Source of the DNA: Leptospiraceae bacterium
GTDB lineage: Bacteria; Spirochaetota; Leptospiria; Leptospirales; Leptospiraceae
Direction: 5' to 3'
Length of the DNA stretch: 64,000 nucleotides
Assembly (NCBI GenBank): GCA_024233875.1
Contig: JACKPB010000014.1
Coordinates: 29,216 to 93,215, forward strand
The notes beneath the pieces were generated by a model. That model worked only from the letters and a program-made list of their open reading frames with translations, was not told where the DNA came from and ran no database searches. The first letter of the stretch is position 1; every line of letters starts with the position of its first letter. Shown here in pieces: positions 55,738 to 64,000 of the stretch. The position numbers and the translations under genes were made by a program.

Positions 55738-57561
55738 TCAACCAACTACAACGTATTCAGTGGGATAAGAGTATTTTAGCTTATCTTTTTTAGGGATGAG
55801 AGCGATCAGAATTGTTAAAACACCAACCCGTCCCATAAACATAACAAAGCAAATTGTGATTTTGCTTATGGATCCCATTTGGGCTGTGATCCCCCTGGAT
55901 AGACCTACAGTTCCATAAGCAGAAACGACCTCAAAGCAAACATCCAGAAACGAAAAAGGTTCCACTGAAATCATTATAAATATGGCAAAAAATATTACAA
56001 AAAGTGAGAGAACTATGGTGGTGGAGGCCCGATAGACCGAGACCTGAGAAATTTCTCTCTTGAAGACTTCCAATCGATCTTTTCCGCGTGTGAAATCGAT
56101 GATTTGAAGGATGGCAACGGCAAAAGTAGTCGTTTTGATTCCTCCTCCTGTTGAATTGGGAGAGGCTCCCACCCACATGAGAAAGAGGCTGAAGAAGACA
56201 ACCGGGACTCCCAGAGTTCCCATGTCCAGAGTATTGAATCCTGCGGTTCTGGTGGTCACCGAGAAGAAGACAGATTGGAAAATCTTCTGGGACAAGGGAA
56301 GCCCATTCAATGAGTTTTTTTGTTCCAGGAGGAAGTACATGACCGATCCCAAAACCAAAAGTAGAAAGCTGGTATAGAGTGCAAGTCGGGTAGAAACATT
56401 GAGCTTATAAATGGATCTGGATTGATTCAAAACTTTTTCTCTCAATTGTGCTAGAACACTGAAACCAATTCCTCCGCTAAAAACAAGAATCATTATGATT
56501 AGCAGAAAACGCCTTTCGTTCCAGAGAAAAGATTCGGAGAGATTGTTCGGAAAAAGAGAAAAACCCGCATTGCAGAAGGCGGAAACGGAGTGAAAGATAG
56601 AGTAGAAAACCTTTCGTTTTACACTCAAGCCAGAATCGAGGGGAAAGGATAGAAATAAAAATATAGCTCCGATGGTTTCTATGACCAGAGTTTGATAGGT
56701 AATGTCACGAATTAATTTTCCTACCTTTCCCAACGCATCTTCACTCAATAAATCTTTCATCATCAACTTATCAGTTACCGAAGCTTTTCCGGCTAGAAAG
56801 ATGGAGAAGAAAGTTGTCAGAGTGATCAATCCCAGGCCTCCGACTTGAATCAGAAAGAGAAGAACGATTTGACCGGTAAAGGTTAGAGAAGTTCCAATAT
56901 CGATAGTGGACAAACCCGTAACACAGGTCGCGCTGATCACAGTAAACACCAGATCAAGGAAGGGAATGCTTACATTTTGGGACTTTGGTAAAGAAAGCAG
57001 GAGGGTTCCAATGAAGATGATCGTTGCAAAACTCGCAAAAAAAGTCAATGAGGGATTGAGCTTTTTTAAATTATAAATTCTGGTACTACGAATGAAACTA
57101 ATGAAATTTGAAAATATGAAGAAGGATTGAGATATCGCAAGAAAGATCAGAGTTGCCTGATCAGCTCCGAATCTTTCCAGATCAAAAATGAGTATGAGAT
57201 TTTTCTGAAATATCTTTTGGAGTATTACAATCGAAACTATAAACGCTTCAGGCTTATGGGATTGGAGGTATTCTTTGTAGGGAAGGGTTGTTAGTAAAAA
57301 ATTGGTAATTTCATGAATCAATAAAAAGTAGATGATAGCAGAATTGATAAGTTTTATAAAAGGCGTCCAGGTAGCCGGATAGTAAAATCCGAATTCCATG
57401 ATGAGAGTGGCTACGGAGAGTATACCGCTACTTATGAATACAATCCTTCCCGGTTTCTTGAAATAATTTTGATGGATGAGGTGGATGCGAAAGCGAATGT
57501 CAAAAAGCTTTTCCATTAGTAAAAGGAAATGATAATAGAAAACCCGTTTGAATTTGTGCAT
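55738..57561 (-). CDS. KtrB/TrkH-family potassium transporter
   Basis: 607 residues. Four pore loops with filter Gly are visible: TCVTGLSTID, a loop near CNAGFSLF, TRTAGFNTLD and AYGTVGLSRG; GGGIKTTT lies in the third/fourth unit. Mediates Na+- or ATP-regulated K+ uptake together with an RCK subunit such as the one at 29271. About 150 N-terminal residues with three or four extra hydrophobic segments precede the pore unit, unlike B. subtilis KtrB. The next gene starts 3 bases upstream of its start. Confidence 0.88.
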   Translation of the reverse strand: MHKFKRVFYYHFLLLMEKLFDIRFRIHLIHQNYFKKPGRIVFISSGILSVATLIMEFGFYYPATWTPFIKLINSAIIYFLLIHEITNFLLTTLPYKEYLQSHKPEAFIVSIVILQKIFQKNLILIFDLERFGADQATLIFLAISQSFFIFSNFISFIRSTRIYNLKKLNPSLTFFASFATIIFIGTLLLSLPKSQNVSIPFLDLVFTVISATCVTGLSTIDIGTSLTFTGQIVLLFLIQVGGLGLITLTTFFSIFLAGKASVTDKLMMKDLLSEDALGKVGKLIRDITYQTLVIETIGAIFLFLSFPLDSGLSVKRKVFYSIFHSVSAFCNAGFSLFPNNLSESFLWNERRFLLIIMILVFSGGIGFSVLAQLREKVLNQSRSIYKLNVSTRLALYTSFLLLVLGSVMYFLLEQKNSLNGLPLSQKIFQSVFFSVTTRTAGFNTLDMGTLGVPVVFFSLFLMWVGASPNSTGGGIKTTTFAVAILQIIDFTRGKDRLEVFKREISQVSVYRASTTIVLSLFVIFFAIFIMISVEPFSFLDVCFEVVSAYGTVGLSRGITAQMGSISKITICFVMFMGRVGVLTILIALIPKKDKLKYSYPTEYVVVG

Positions 57562-57564
57562 GGG

Positions 57565-58272
57565 TCAGAACTCGAATTGAAAAAAGGGGATTGAAAATTC
57601 TATAGGATTTCGGAACTTGGGGTTGGTTCTCTTGTCGATTTCATATTTATCGACCCTGAGGCTATCCAGGTACACATTGGTTGCTGACAGTGATGCGGCG
57701 GTACCAACAACAAAAAGCGCACCTATATTTGATTTATAAAATCCATTGTTTACCTTGTCGATTCCCAGTGCCGCCACTATGGATATTCCCATAGCAAAAG
57801 GAAGAGTCGTAAAGAATATGATTTCTTTCCTTCTGGCACTTGTTTCAGTGTAAATCTCAACTTCTCTTTCTTTGATCCTTTTTCTTCTTTCCTCAGTTTT
57901 CCGTTTGGCGTCATCCTGATTCTTTAGAATGGCATTTACATTCAGATCACCCGTAAAGGGATTGATGGGTGAATTGGATAGATCCACTCCGGAACTCGGT
58001 CTGGTTGTTCGGCGGATTCCAATCCTCGAAGGGATAATCATTGATAAGTCCGCCGGTTTCTGAACGCTTTTGGGATTAATATTCATATGAGCTTTTTTTT
58101 GGGGAGGGAGATCATATTCCTGGAAATAATCAGGGTTGGTAGATTCTCCTCCTTTGTAATTTCTCAGACTGTAGTCATAATTGTCGTAGAAGTCAGCTCT
58201 TCCCTGAGCACCCAGACCGGAGAGAAAGAGAGGTAGAAGTATTAGAATTATCTTAATAGAATTAGAAAGCAT
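57565..58272 (-). CDS. Hypothetical exported protein
   Basis: 235 residues with a signal peptide (cleavage near LGAQG, about 23), a Tyr/Pro-rich segment, a charged coil (DDAKRKTEERRKRIKEREVEI) and two hydrophobic segments near 150-195. It ends FEF, with a terminal Phe as in some envelope proteins. No family recognised. It sits 3 bases before the ktrB-like start and is likely co-transcribed. Confidence 0.65.
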   Translation of the reverse strand: MLSNSIKIILILLPLFLSGLGAQGRADFYDNYDYSLRNYKGGESTNPDYFQEYDLPPQKKAHMNINPKSVQKPADLSMIIPSRIGIRRTTRPSSGVDLSNSPINPFTGDLNVNAILKNQDDAKRKTEERRKRIKEREVEIYTETSARRKEIIFFTTLPFAMGISIVAALGIDKVNNGFYKSNIGALFVVGTAASLSATNVYLDSLRVDKYEIDKRTNPKFRNPIEFSIPFFQFEF

Positions 58273-58297
58273 AATAGAGTATGTATTACAAATAAAA

Positions 58298-59059
58298 TTA
58301 TTTTTGATTGTCCAAATTCACAAATTCACCAAAAACCCATCCGTATCTCCGAAATTGATTTTTTGAGTCCGAACAGGATGTTTCATAATCATTCAATGGA
58401 TAAACATAATACCAATAGTTTTCCCATTTGTCGTCCACCTTCTCTTTATTGGGAGTTCTTGCTAGGACGATCAATTCCAAATCCTTTGGTAAGGAAGATT
58501 TTCTTTCCAGTTCCATGGTGTAGTTAGTGCATTTGATAGCTTCTGATGATTTATCCGGATCGACTCTGTACTTCAGAGCTGTCGTCACTCTTCCCTTTTT
58601 CAATCCCATAGTCACCACCTCCCGATCTCCTACCTTGCGTTTCAATCCTTCCGGAACTCGATCGGTGATCTTTTTGAAAGTCTCCGGGTAGCCTTCGCAT
58701 TGAATCGCATAGATATAATCAAGACTTTCTTCTAATAACTGAAAACTACAGGGGATGTCGAATTGGTTTTCGGAAGGAAGGCAAAACTCTCCTGAATTGG
58801 CTTTCAATTGAATCGAATTTTGGAGGATCTGATAGGTCCCTGAATGCCCTCCGCATCCTTCGGTTTCTTCCGAAATGGTATAGGTACCATCTGTACGAAA
58901 GTTGATGGCGGTGTAAAAAATGAAGTCTGTTTTCCATTCGGAGAGAGATAAAAATTCGGGGGTTAGGCTCGGGGATTCGATGGTTTTTTTGCAATTTGTG
59001 AATGCGAATAGAAGCGGAAAAAGTAGTGAAAATAACGAAATCCTTATTGTCAGAAACAT
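58298..59059 (-). CDS. Probable lipoprotein
   Basis: 253 residues beginning MFLTIRISLFSLLFPLLFAFTNC, a lipoprotein signal with lipidation at Cys23. The mature part contains a lipocalin-like or META-like strand pattern (FRTDGTYTISEETEGCGGHSGTYQIL) and seven or so further Cys. I do not recognise a family. It is 25 bases upstream of the previous gene and in the same direction. Confidence 0.65.
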   Translation of the reverse strand: MFLTIRISLFSLLFPLLFAFTNCKKTIESPSLTPEFLSLSEWKTDFIFYTAINFRTDGTYTISEETEGCGGHSGTYQILQNSIQLKANSGEFCLPSENQFDIPCSFQLLEESLDYIYAIQCEGYPETFKKITDRVPEGLKRKVGDREVVTMGLKKGRVTTALKYRVDPDKSSEAIKCTNYTMELERKSSLPKDLELIVLARTPNKEKVDDKWENYWYYVYPLNDYETSCSDSKNQFRRYGWVFGEFVNLDNQK

Positions 59060-59205
59060 TCAGCTTTCCTCCGGTTCCTTTGCTGATCCGGTTCAAATTT
59101 ACAAAATAATTCCGGTTCAGATTATATCTTTCGGAGAATTAGATACGGGTCAATGTATTTTCTTTTTTTATTTGACTAAACAAAGGTTATGCTCATTTTG
59201 AAGAG

Positions 59206-61653
59206 GTGGAATCAAATAAAAAACTTATAGATTATTTAGAAGCCAAGTTTTCTACGTTTACATCCTCAAGAGTGAGCATAGATAGTCTAGCGGGCGAGAC
59301 TGTAAAGTTTCCCGATACTCTAAGTCCTGAGTTGAAACGAGTATTGGAAAATGATGGAATACATGGTTTGTACTCCCACCAATATTCGGCTTTTGAATCT
59401 ATAAGCAGAAATGAAGATACCCTCCTTCTTTCACGAACAGCCAGCGGTAAGACACTTTCTTTCTTACTTCCTGTATTGAATGAATACAAGAACTCATCGA
59501 AACCATTTTCTGTATTACTTCTATATCCCACTAAGGCTCTTTCCAGAGATCAGGAGTCCACCCTCGGTAAGCTCATCCACGCTGTAGGCAGGGCAGGATT
59601 CGGAACCTTTGATGGTGATACACCGAGGGAGGAGAGAGACAATCTCGTTCGATCGGCAGATTTTATTATTTCCAACCCGGATATGCTTCACTCGGGGATA
59701 CTTCCCAATCACAATCGAAAATGGAGGAATTTTTTATCCAGGCTCAGATACATTATTGTGGATGAGGTTCATACTTACCGCGGGGTATTCGGATCTCATG
59801 TTTCCAATGTATTTCGCCGCCTTCTCAGGATTTGTGAAACTCACGGGAGTCGACCCTGCTTCATCGCATCTTCAGCAACTATAGGAAATCCTTCCGAACA
59901 TGTCTCCGCACTATTTCATAGAGAGTTCAATGTGATCGATAAGGACGGATCACCCCGATCGGAAAAGGAGATATTTTACATGAATCCTCCTTTGATAAAA
60001 AATGGGAGTGAGTCCGTTTATCGAAAGGGACCCGCAAGTCTATCGGTTTCTCTCATAAAGTACGCCACCCGGGAGGGCATTCGAACGATTTGTTTCTGTA
60101 GGGCAAGGCAGGAAGTGGAAAGGCTCTACAATGCAGTCATCGAAGGGGATAGATTCCTGGCCGGAAAGGTGAAACCCTACCGCGGAGGTCTTTTGCCCAA
60201 CGAAAGACGTAAATTGGAGAAAGATTTATTTGAAGGGAGAATCAATACGATAATTTCGACCAACGCATTGGAGTTGGGGATTGATATCGGGGATATGAGC
60301 CTCTGTATTTTGAGCGGATATCCCGGAACAGTTTCCAGCTTCTGGCAACAGGCGGGACGTGTAGGGCGAAAAGGGAAGAATTCTGTCATCGTGATGATAG
60401 CAAAAGAAGCCCCGATCGACCAATACATCATTCATCATCCGGAATTTATCACCGGCGCCCGCTCTGAAGAAGCCTGGCTTTCTTCTGACAATCCATACAT
60501 ACTTCTCCAGCATCTTCCCTGTGCGGCTTACGAATCTCCCCTCCGAGCCGAAGAAGAGAGTTACCGATCTTCCGTCTACTCTCTCGCCCTGGAAACTCTG
60601 ATAGAAAATGATACTCTAAAACCGTATCGGGATTATTTCCGATTTGCTCTGGATGATTACCCCGCCAAGGGTGTGAACTTACGTGGGATGACAGATTATA
60701 ATGTGGACATCATCGCTGACGGACAGGTGATCGGAGAGATTGATCCGATAGGTGCCATGGGAACCCTCTACAAGGATGCGATTTACCAACATCTGGGTTC
60801 CAAGTACATATCTCTCGACCTCGATCTGGAAAAGAAAATCGCTACTGTGGAAAAGGTTCAATTGGATTATTTTACAGAAGCAGTCTGGGAATCTATGGTG
60901 GAGATGACTTCTGAAGAATTGAATCAGGAGATCAGGGATTCGATTCTTCGATTTGGATACATAAAGGTTTCCAAACAACCCAAGCTCTACAAAAAAATAA
61001 AAGAACGAAGCTATGAAAACGTCGGCTATGGTCCGATCACACTTCCCCCCTTTGTCTACGAGACCACAGGATTCAGTATATTTTTACCTGGAGAGTGGTT
61101 GGAAAAGGTAAGGGCGATAGATACCCGATATCCGGACTCAGCTCTTTATGGATTGAGTTATCTCCTCAAGCACACAGCGACTTCTATCTGTATGGGAGAT
61201 GTGAGCGACATCCAGACAGACGTTGCTAATTGCGATCATACCCGTAATACATGGAAGTCCGCTCTATTTCTGTATGACTCTCATGAAGGGGGTGTGGGGT
61301 ATTCAGAAAAGATTTATCACAAAATGGATGAAGCTCTAAAATTAGCATTTGAAGTTCTCGATGAATGTGAATGTGAGAGCGGATGTCCATCCTGTGTGCC
61401 TCCTGTGATACCGATGGTTGCCAATCAGGAAGTAGAGAATCTCTTCGTCGAATCCAATGCTTCTGTGGAATGCACAAGAAGTTTGTTGAAGTTTTATCTC
61501 ACAGGAGAGTATGAAGAACCCAGGGTTCGGTTTCATGAAAATCAAATGTCCCCGGTTCCCAAGTCCGAAGAAGATTTAGAAAACGAACTTCTAAGGGCGA
61601 AATTAAAAAAATCAGCAGAGATCTTAAAGAAAAAACGGGATAGGATTCATTGA
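59206..61653 (+). CDS. MrfA/YprA-type DEAD-box helicase with C-terminal Cys cluster
   Basis: 815 residues from GTG 59206; no better start is seen. Helicase motifs: SHQYSAFE, SRTASGKTLSFLLP (Walker A-like), PTKALSRDQ, DEVHTYRG (DEVH box), ASSATIGNP, STNALELGIDIGD and QQAGRVGRKG. The C-terminal domain (DUF1998-like) ends in DECECESGCPSC, a four-Cys metal-binding cluster. Such proteins are ATP-driven 3'-5' translocases; in B. subtilis MrfA takes part in mitomycin damage repair. Full length. Confidence 0.9.
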   Translation: MESNKKLIDYLEAKFSTFTSSRVSIDSLAGETVKFPDTLSPELKRVLENDGIHGLYSHQYSAFESISRNEDTLLLSRTASGKTLSFLLPVLNEYKNSSKPFSVLLLYPTKALSRDQESTLGKLIHAVGRAGFGTFDGDTPREERDNLVRSADFIISNPDMLHSGILPNHNRKWRNFLSRLRYIIVDEVHTYRGVFGSHVSNVFRRLLRICETHGSRPCFIASSATIGNPSEHVSALFHREFNVIDKDGSPRSEKEIFYMNPPLIKNGSESVYRKGPASLSVSLIKYATREGIRTICFCRARQEVERLYNAVIEGDRFLAGKVKPYRGGLLPNERRKLEKDLFEGRINTIISTNALELGIDIGDMSLCILSGYPGTVSSFWQQAGRVGRKGKNSVIVMIAKEAPIDQYIIHHPEFITGARSEEAWLSSDNPYILLQHLPCAAYESPLRAEEESYRSSVYSLALETLIENDTLKPYRDYFRFALDDYPAKGVNLRGMTDYNVDIIADGQVIGEIDPIGAMGTLYKDAIYQHLGSKYISLDLDLEKKIATVEKVQLDYFTEAVWESMVEMTSEELNQEIRDSILRFGYIKVSKQPKLYKKIKERSYENVGYGPITLPPFVYETTGFSIFLPGEWLEKVRAIDTRYPDSALYGLSYLLKHTATSICMGDVSDIQTDVANCDHTRNTWKSALFLYDSHEGGVGYSEKIYHKMDEALKLAFEVLDECECESGCPSCVPPVIPMVANQEVENLFVESNASVECTRSLLKFYLTGEYEEPRVRFHENQMSPVPKSEEDLENELLRAKLKKSAEILKKKRDRIH

Positions 61654-61675
61654 TTTTCTCTTACAGCTAGAGCGG

Positions 61676-61990
61676 GGCTAGCTTCACCATTTCATGGAGA
61701 CAATCTTTCTAATCGAAGGATTTATTTGTTATTACCGCTGACGCGGGGTCTTCTTCGATCCCTGAGCGTAGTCGAAGGGCAACTTTCCATCCTGATGCTC
61801 TGTCGTCATACAAGGTTCCTTTCGCTCGAAACTCTCGGGCATAAAACGAGAGTCGGAAATACAAAAAGATTGAGTTAAAATCTAATTAACAAGGAGAATT
61901 CTTCAGTGCCCTCCAGCCGGGCGGGCTATCTCTAAATTTTTACGCCGAGAAGTTTCAGCTAAGGAACCTATATTTCTGTAGAATCAGGTT
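61676..61990 (+). repeat. Composite structured repeat, copy 4
   Basis: Contains the CTAATCGAAGG block, a CCCTGAGCGTAGTCGAAGGG palindrome at 61760-61779, one TTTCGCTCGAAACTCTCGG unit, a decayed hairpin (only GAGAGTCGG left) and AAGTTTCAGCTAAGGAACCT. Compared with copies 1-3 it lacks the tandem unit. Bases 61991-62134 to the next site are AT-rich. Confidence 0.7.
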
Positions 61991-62134
61991 TCAAAATATT
62001 GTCCAGGTGTACATAGGTCAACATTTCGGAAATTCACTCTTTCTATCTGGAGAATTTACATTGATTTTGAATATTTTCTTTTTCCTTACTCTTCCATCCT
62101 ATTTTATTTTTGGAGCTTCCTTCTTCTTAACTTT

Positions 62135-62182
62135 ATGAGTATTTTTCAGTTGACTGAAGATTACTCATGAGTAATCTTCAGT
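62135..62182 (+). promoter_or_regulatory. Triple half-site with perfect 30-bp palindrome
   Basis: Bases 62153-62182 are a perfect palindrome with half ACTGAAGATTACTCA, three bases before the ATG of the DUF4143 ATPase. A third, slightly changed copy of the half-site (ATGAGTATTTTTCAGT, 62135-62150, 14 of 16 bases) precedes it. As DNA it could be an operator for a dimeric repressor; as RNA the last two would form a hairpin that hides the start and ribosome-binding site, and the first two would compete with it. Confidence 0.6.
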
Positions 62183-62185
62183 ACT

Positions 62186-63322
62186 ATGAAGAATACACGG
62201 AGCATCTTTCCCTATATCGAAGAGGATTTGGAAGAGAGAATGATTTTCATCGGCGGACCGAGGCAGGTCGGGAAGACCACACTGGCAAAGTCATTTCTGG
62301 ACTCTGAAAAGCAATATTTCAACTGGGATGATCTCAACGATCGAAATCATATCAAATCACATAGGATCGATCCGGGACTGCGAATCGTTGTATTGGATGA
62401 GATCCATAAATATGCTCGCTGGAGAATGCTCCTGAAAGGTTTGTATGACAAATATAAATCCGATCTGTCAATTCTTGTCACGGGTTCCGCAAGATTGGAT
62501 ACCCTACGAAAAGGTGGAGATTCCCTTTTTGGTCGGTATCGGTATTTTCGATTGCACCCTTTCGTACTACACGAATTGAATCCTGATTGTCCCCGCGATA
62601 CTACAGAAGTTCTTCTCCGATTGGGAGGATTTCCGGAGCCGCTTTTTTCCGGGAGCGAACGAAAATCCCGTTTGTGGAAGAGAGAAAGAATCCATCGGGT
62701 CGTCTATCAGGATCTCAGAGATCTGGAACTCATCAAAGATTTATCCAAAATGGAAATACTCGTCGATCTATTACCGTCTAAAGTGGGTTCCGTTCTTTCG
62801 ATCAATAGCATTAAGGAAGATCTGGAGGTTTCACCCAATACAGTCAGTCATTGGTTGGATGTATTAGAAACCATTTACCATTCCTTTCGGATTCTCCCCT
62901 TCGGGAGTTCCAGGATTCGTGGAGTCAAAAAATCCAATAAACTGTATCTCTGGAACTGGGCAGAAGTCGAAGAAAAGGGGGCAAGGTTTGAAAACTTTGT
63001 CGCTTCCCATCTGTTGTATTACTGCCACTTCCATGAAGATGTGAATGGACATTCTATGGAACTTAGATTCATCCGTGACACAGATCTCAGAGAAACTGAT
63101 TTCGTAGTGTTGAAAAATGGAAAACCTATCTTTGCTGTAGAATGCAAAACTGGAGATCGTCAGGTATCTAAGCATTTGAAGTACTTTCGGGATCGACTCC
63201 CCATACCGAACTTTTATCAGGTACATCTCTCCGAATCGGAATGGAAAGATGGAAACATTCATGTTTTAAAATGGGAATCTTTCTGGAAACAGAGGGTCGG
63301 GGAACTGAAAGTAGAAGAATGA
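62186..63322 (+). CDS. DUF4143-type ATP-binding protein
   Basis: 378 residues. An N-terminal AAA-like ATPase part has GGPRQVGKTTLAKSFL (Walker A), VVLDEIHKYARW (Walker B) and LVTGSARLD. A winged-helix-like middle (about 190-240) precedes a C-terminal nuclease-fold-like part with DFVVLKNGKPIFAVECKTG (an E-x-K as in PD-(D/E)xK folds). Such ATPases are scattered, mobile, and of unknown biological role. It lies between two repeat copies, which suggests transfer with them. No ribosome-binding site apart from the palindrome region is seen. Confidence 0.82.
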   Translation: MKNTRSIFPYIEEDLEERMIFIGGPRQVGKTTLAKSFLDSEKQYFNWDDLNDRNHIKSHRIDPGLRIVVLDEIHKYARWRMLLKGLYDKYKSDLSILVTGSARLDTLRKGGDSLFGRYRYFRLHPFVLHELNPDCPRDTTEVLLRLGGFPEPLFSGSERKSRLWKRERIHRVVYQDLRDLELIKDLSKMEILVDLLPSKVGSVLSINSIKEDLEVSPNTVSHWLDVLETIYHSFRILPFGSSRIRGVKKSNKLYLWNWAEVEEKGARFENFVASHLLYYCHFHEDVNGHSMELRFIRDTDLRETDFVVLKNGKPIFAVECKTGDRQVSKHLKYFRDRLPIPNFYQVHLSESEWKDGNIHVLKWESFWKQRVGELKVEE

Positions 63323-63368
63323 GGATCGGAATTCTGATCTAAGGTATATCGCTGAATGTATTATTTAA

Positions 63369-63470
63369 ATAACTCACCTTACGCACTTCTTGCGAAAGGT
63401 GAGGGAGCCTTTCGGCAAATTGGGGACTCATCGTCCCCAAACCCCTATTTTTATTGATCTATTGTAAATT
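63369..63470 (-). repeat. Paired-hairpin element, copy 3 (inverse)
   Basis: On the plus strand it starts AACTCACCTTACGCA. Hairpin 2 is CTCACCTT-A-CGC...GCG-A-AAGGTGAG (63373-63402), and hairpin 1 is TTGGGGAC-TCATC-GTCCCCAA. An ATCAATAAAAATA block shared with copy 1 (reverse strand) follows. Both stems differ from copy 1 by paired changes. Confidence 0.6.
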
Positions 63471-63499
63471 ATTCTTCTTTGCCATATAACCGGGCAAGC

Positions 63500-64000
63500 T
63501 TTGTTCTGAGAAGTTTTAGCTACGAAACCTGTATTTCTGTAGAATAAGGATGGAAAGACTGGTTTTTTATTGGAGGAATCTTTGTTTGGAAGCCTTTTTT
63601 CTAATCGAAGGATTCGGTGATCGAGTGATTTTTGCCCTTTTCGAAAGAATCTAACTTCATCCCGATTTAGGTTCGTACTACAGTTGTTGTAAAAATTGTA
63701 TCGAGATCCCGTTATGAGGAAGATTCTTCCATTTGCCTGGAGGTAGTGTCATCCTGAGGCTCTCGAAGGGTGTTAATTCGGAGAGTCTTTCCATTCCATG
63801 GAGGCAATCTTTCTAATCGAAGGATTTTTTTGTATTACCGCTGACGCGGGGTCTTCTTCTGTTCAACTTTCCATCCTGATGCTCTGTCGTCATACAAGGT
63901 TCCTTTCGCTCGAAACTTTCGGGCAAAAAACGAGAGTCGGAGAACAGATCCGACATCTCTAAATTTTTGCTCCGAGAAGTTTCGGCTGTGGAACCTGTAT
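63500..64000 (+). repeat. Composite structured repeat, copy 5 (runs off the window)
   Basis: Begins with the block TACGAAACCTGTATTTC, repeats the GGTGATCGAGTGATTTTT block of copy 1, contains a CCTGAGGCTCTCGAAGGG variant near 63754, then one TTTCGCTCGAAACTTTCGG unit, the GTCGGA/TCCGAC hairpin (about 63936) and TTTCGGCTGTGGAACCTGTA at the window edge. Confidence 0.75.

Overview
This window looks like chromosomal DNA from a spirochaete of the Leptospira lineage (order Leptospirales). The grounds are moderate GC, relaxed lipoprotein signal peptides (for example LTYC, LFSSC, FTNC before the mature Cys), a 7TM-type histidine kinase, exported MORN-repeat proteins, OmpA-like coiled-coil proteins and the rpmH-rnpA-yidD-yidC-jag-mnmE block. 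Genus-level assignment is inference. gyrA is not next to gyrB here, so the local order may differ from the Leptospira layout I remember.

Layout: 1-3.3 kb holds the tail of an M48-type peptidase, a methyltransferase and an operon of three AIM24-family paralogues. 3.4-9.8 kb holds tmk, a small unknown gene, a lipoprotein, and two paralogous signal peptide/coiled-coil/OmpA proteins. 10.2-13.5 kb is an overlapping operon of three exported MORN-repeat proteins, followed by a GAF-like/hydrolase fusion, sthA and a probable outer-membrane protein. 19.5-25.4 kb is signalling (histidine kinase, NarL-type regulator, chemoreceptor) plus cysE. 25.5-31.1 kb is metabolism and envelope (M50 protease, crotonase, dcd, glgA, ktrA-like, M15 peptidase, GDT1). 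At 31.1-31.8 kb lies a barnase/barstar pair.

32.0-37.1 kb is an accessory island: long, structured, multi-copy repeats, a small coiled-coil membrane protein, and an IS66-family element with a perfect 8-bp target duplication whose large transposase gene is frameshifted three times. 37.6-40.7 kb is a GT4/GH15 pair. 40.8-49.9 kb runs on the minus strand: a HAD protein, a lipase-like hydrolase, malic enzyme, and the mnmE-jag-yidC-yidD-rnpA-rpmH cluster. 50-50.4 kb holds two tandem hairpin elements, with a third copy in inverse orientation near 63.4 kb. 52.7-59.1 kb holds a VOC protein coupled to gyrA, a KtrB/TrkH-like potassium transporter and two envelope proteins. 59.2-61.7 kb is an MrfA-like helicase. 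61.7-64.0 kb returns to the repeat family, surrounding a DUF4143-type ATPase that has a perfect 30-bp palindrome three bases ahead of its start codon.

The less ordinary content is: (a) the structured repeat family and the IS66 insertion within it; (b) the paired-hairpin elements with compensatory changes; (c) a recurring intergenic relic, a shared leader of about 60 bp followed by the first ~20 codons of one gene family, found at five places; (d) the palindrome at the DUF4143 gene; (e) the exported barnase with barstar; (f) the exported MORN operon. I saw no tRNA, rRNA, CRISPR array or prophage.
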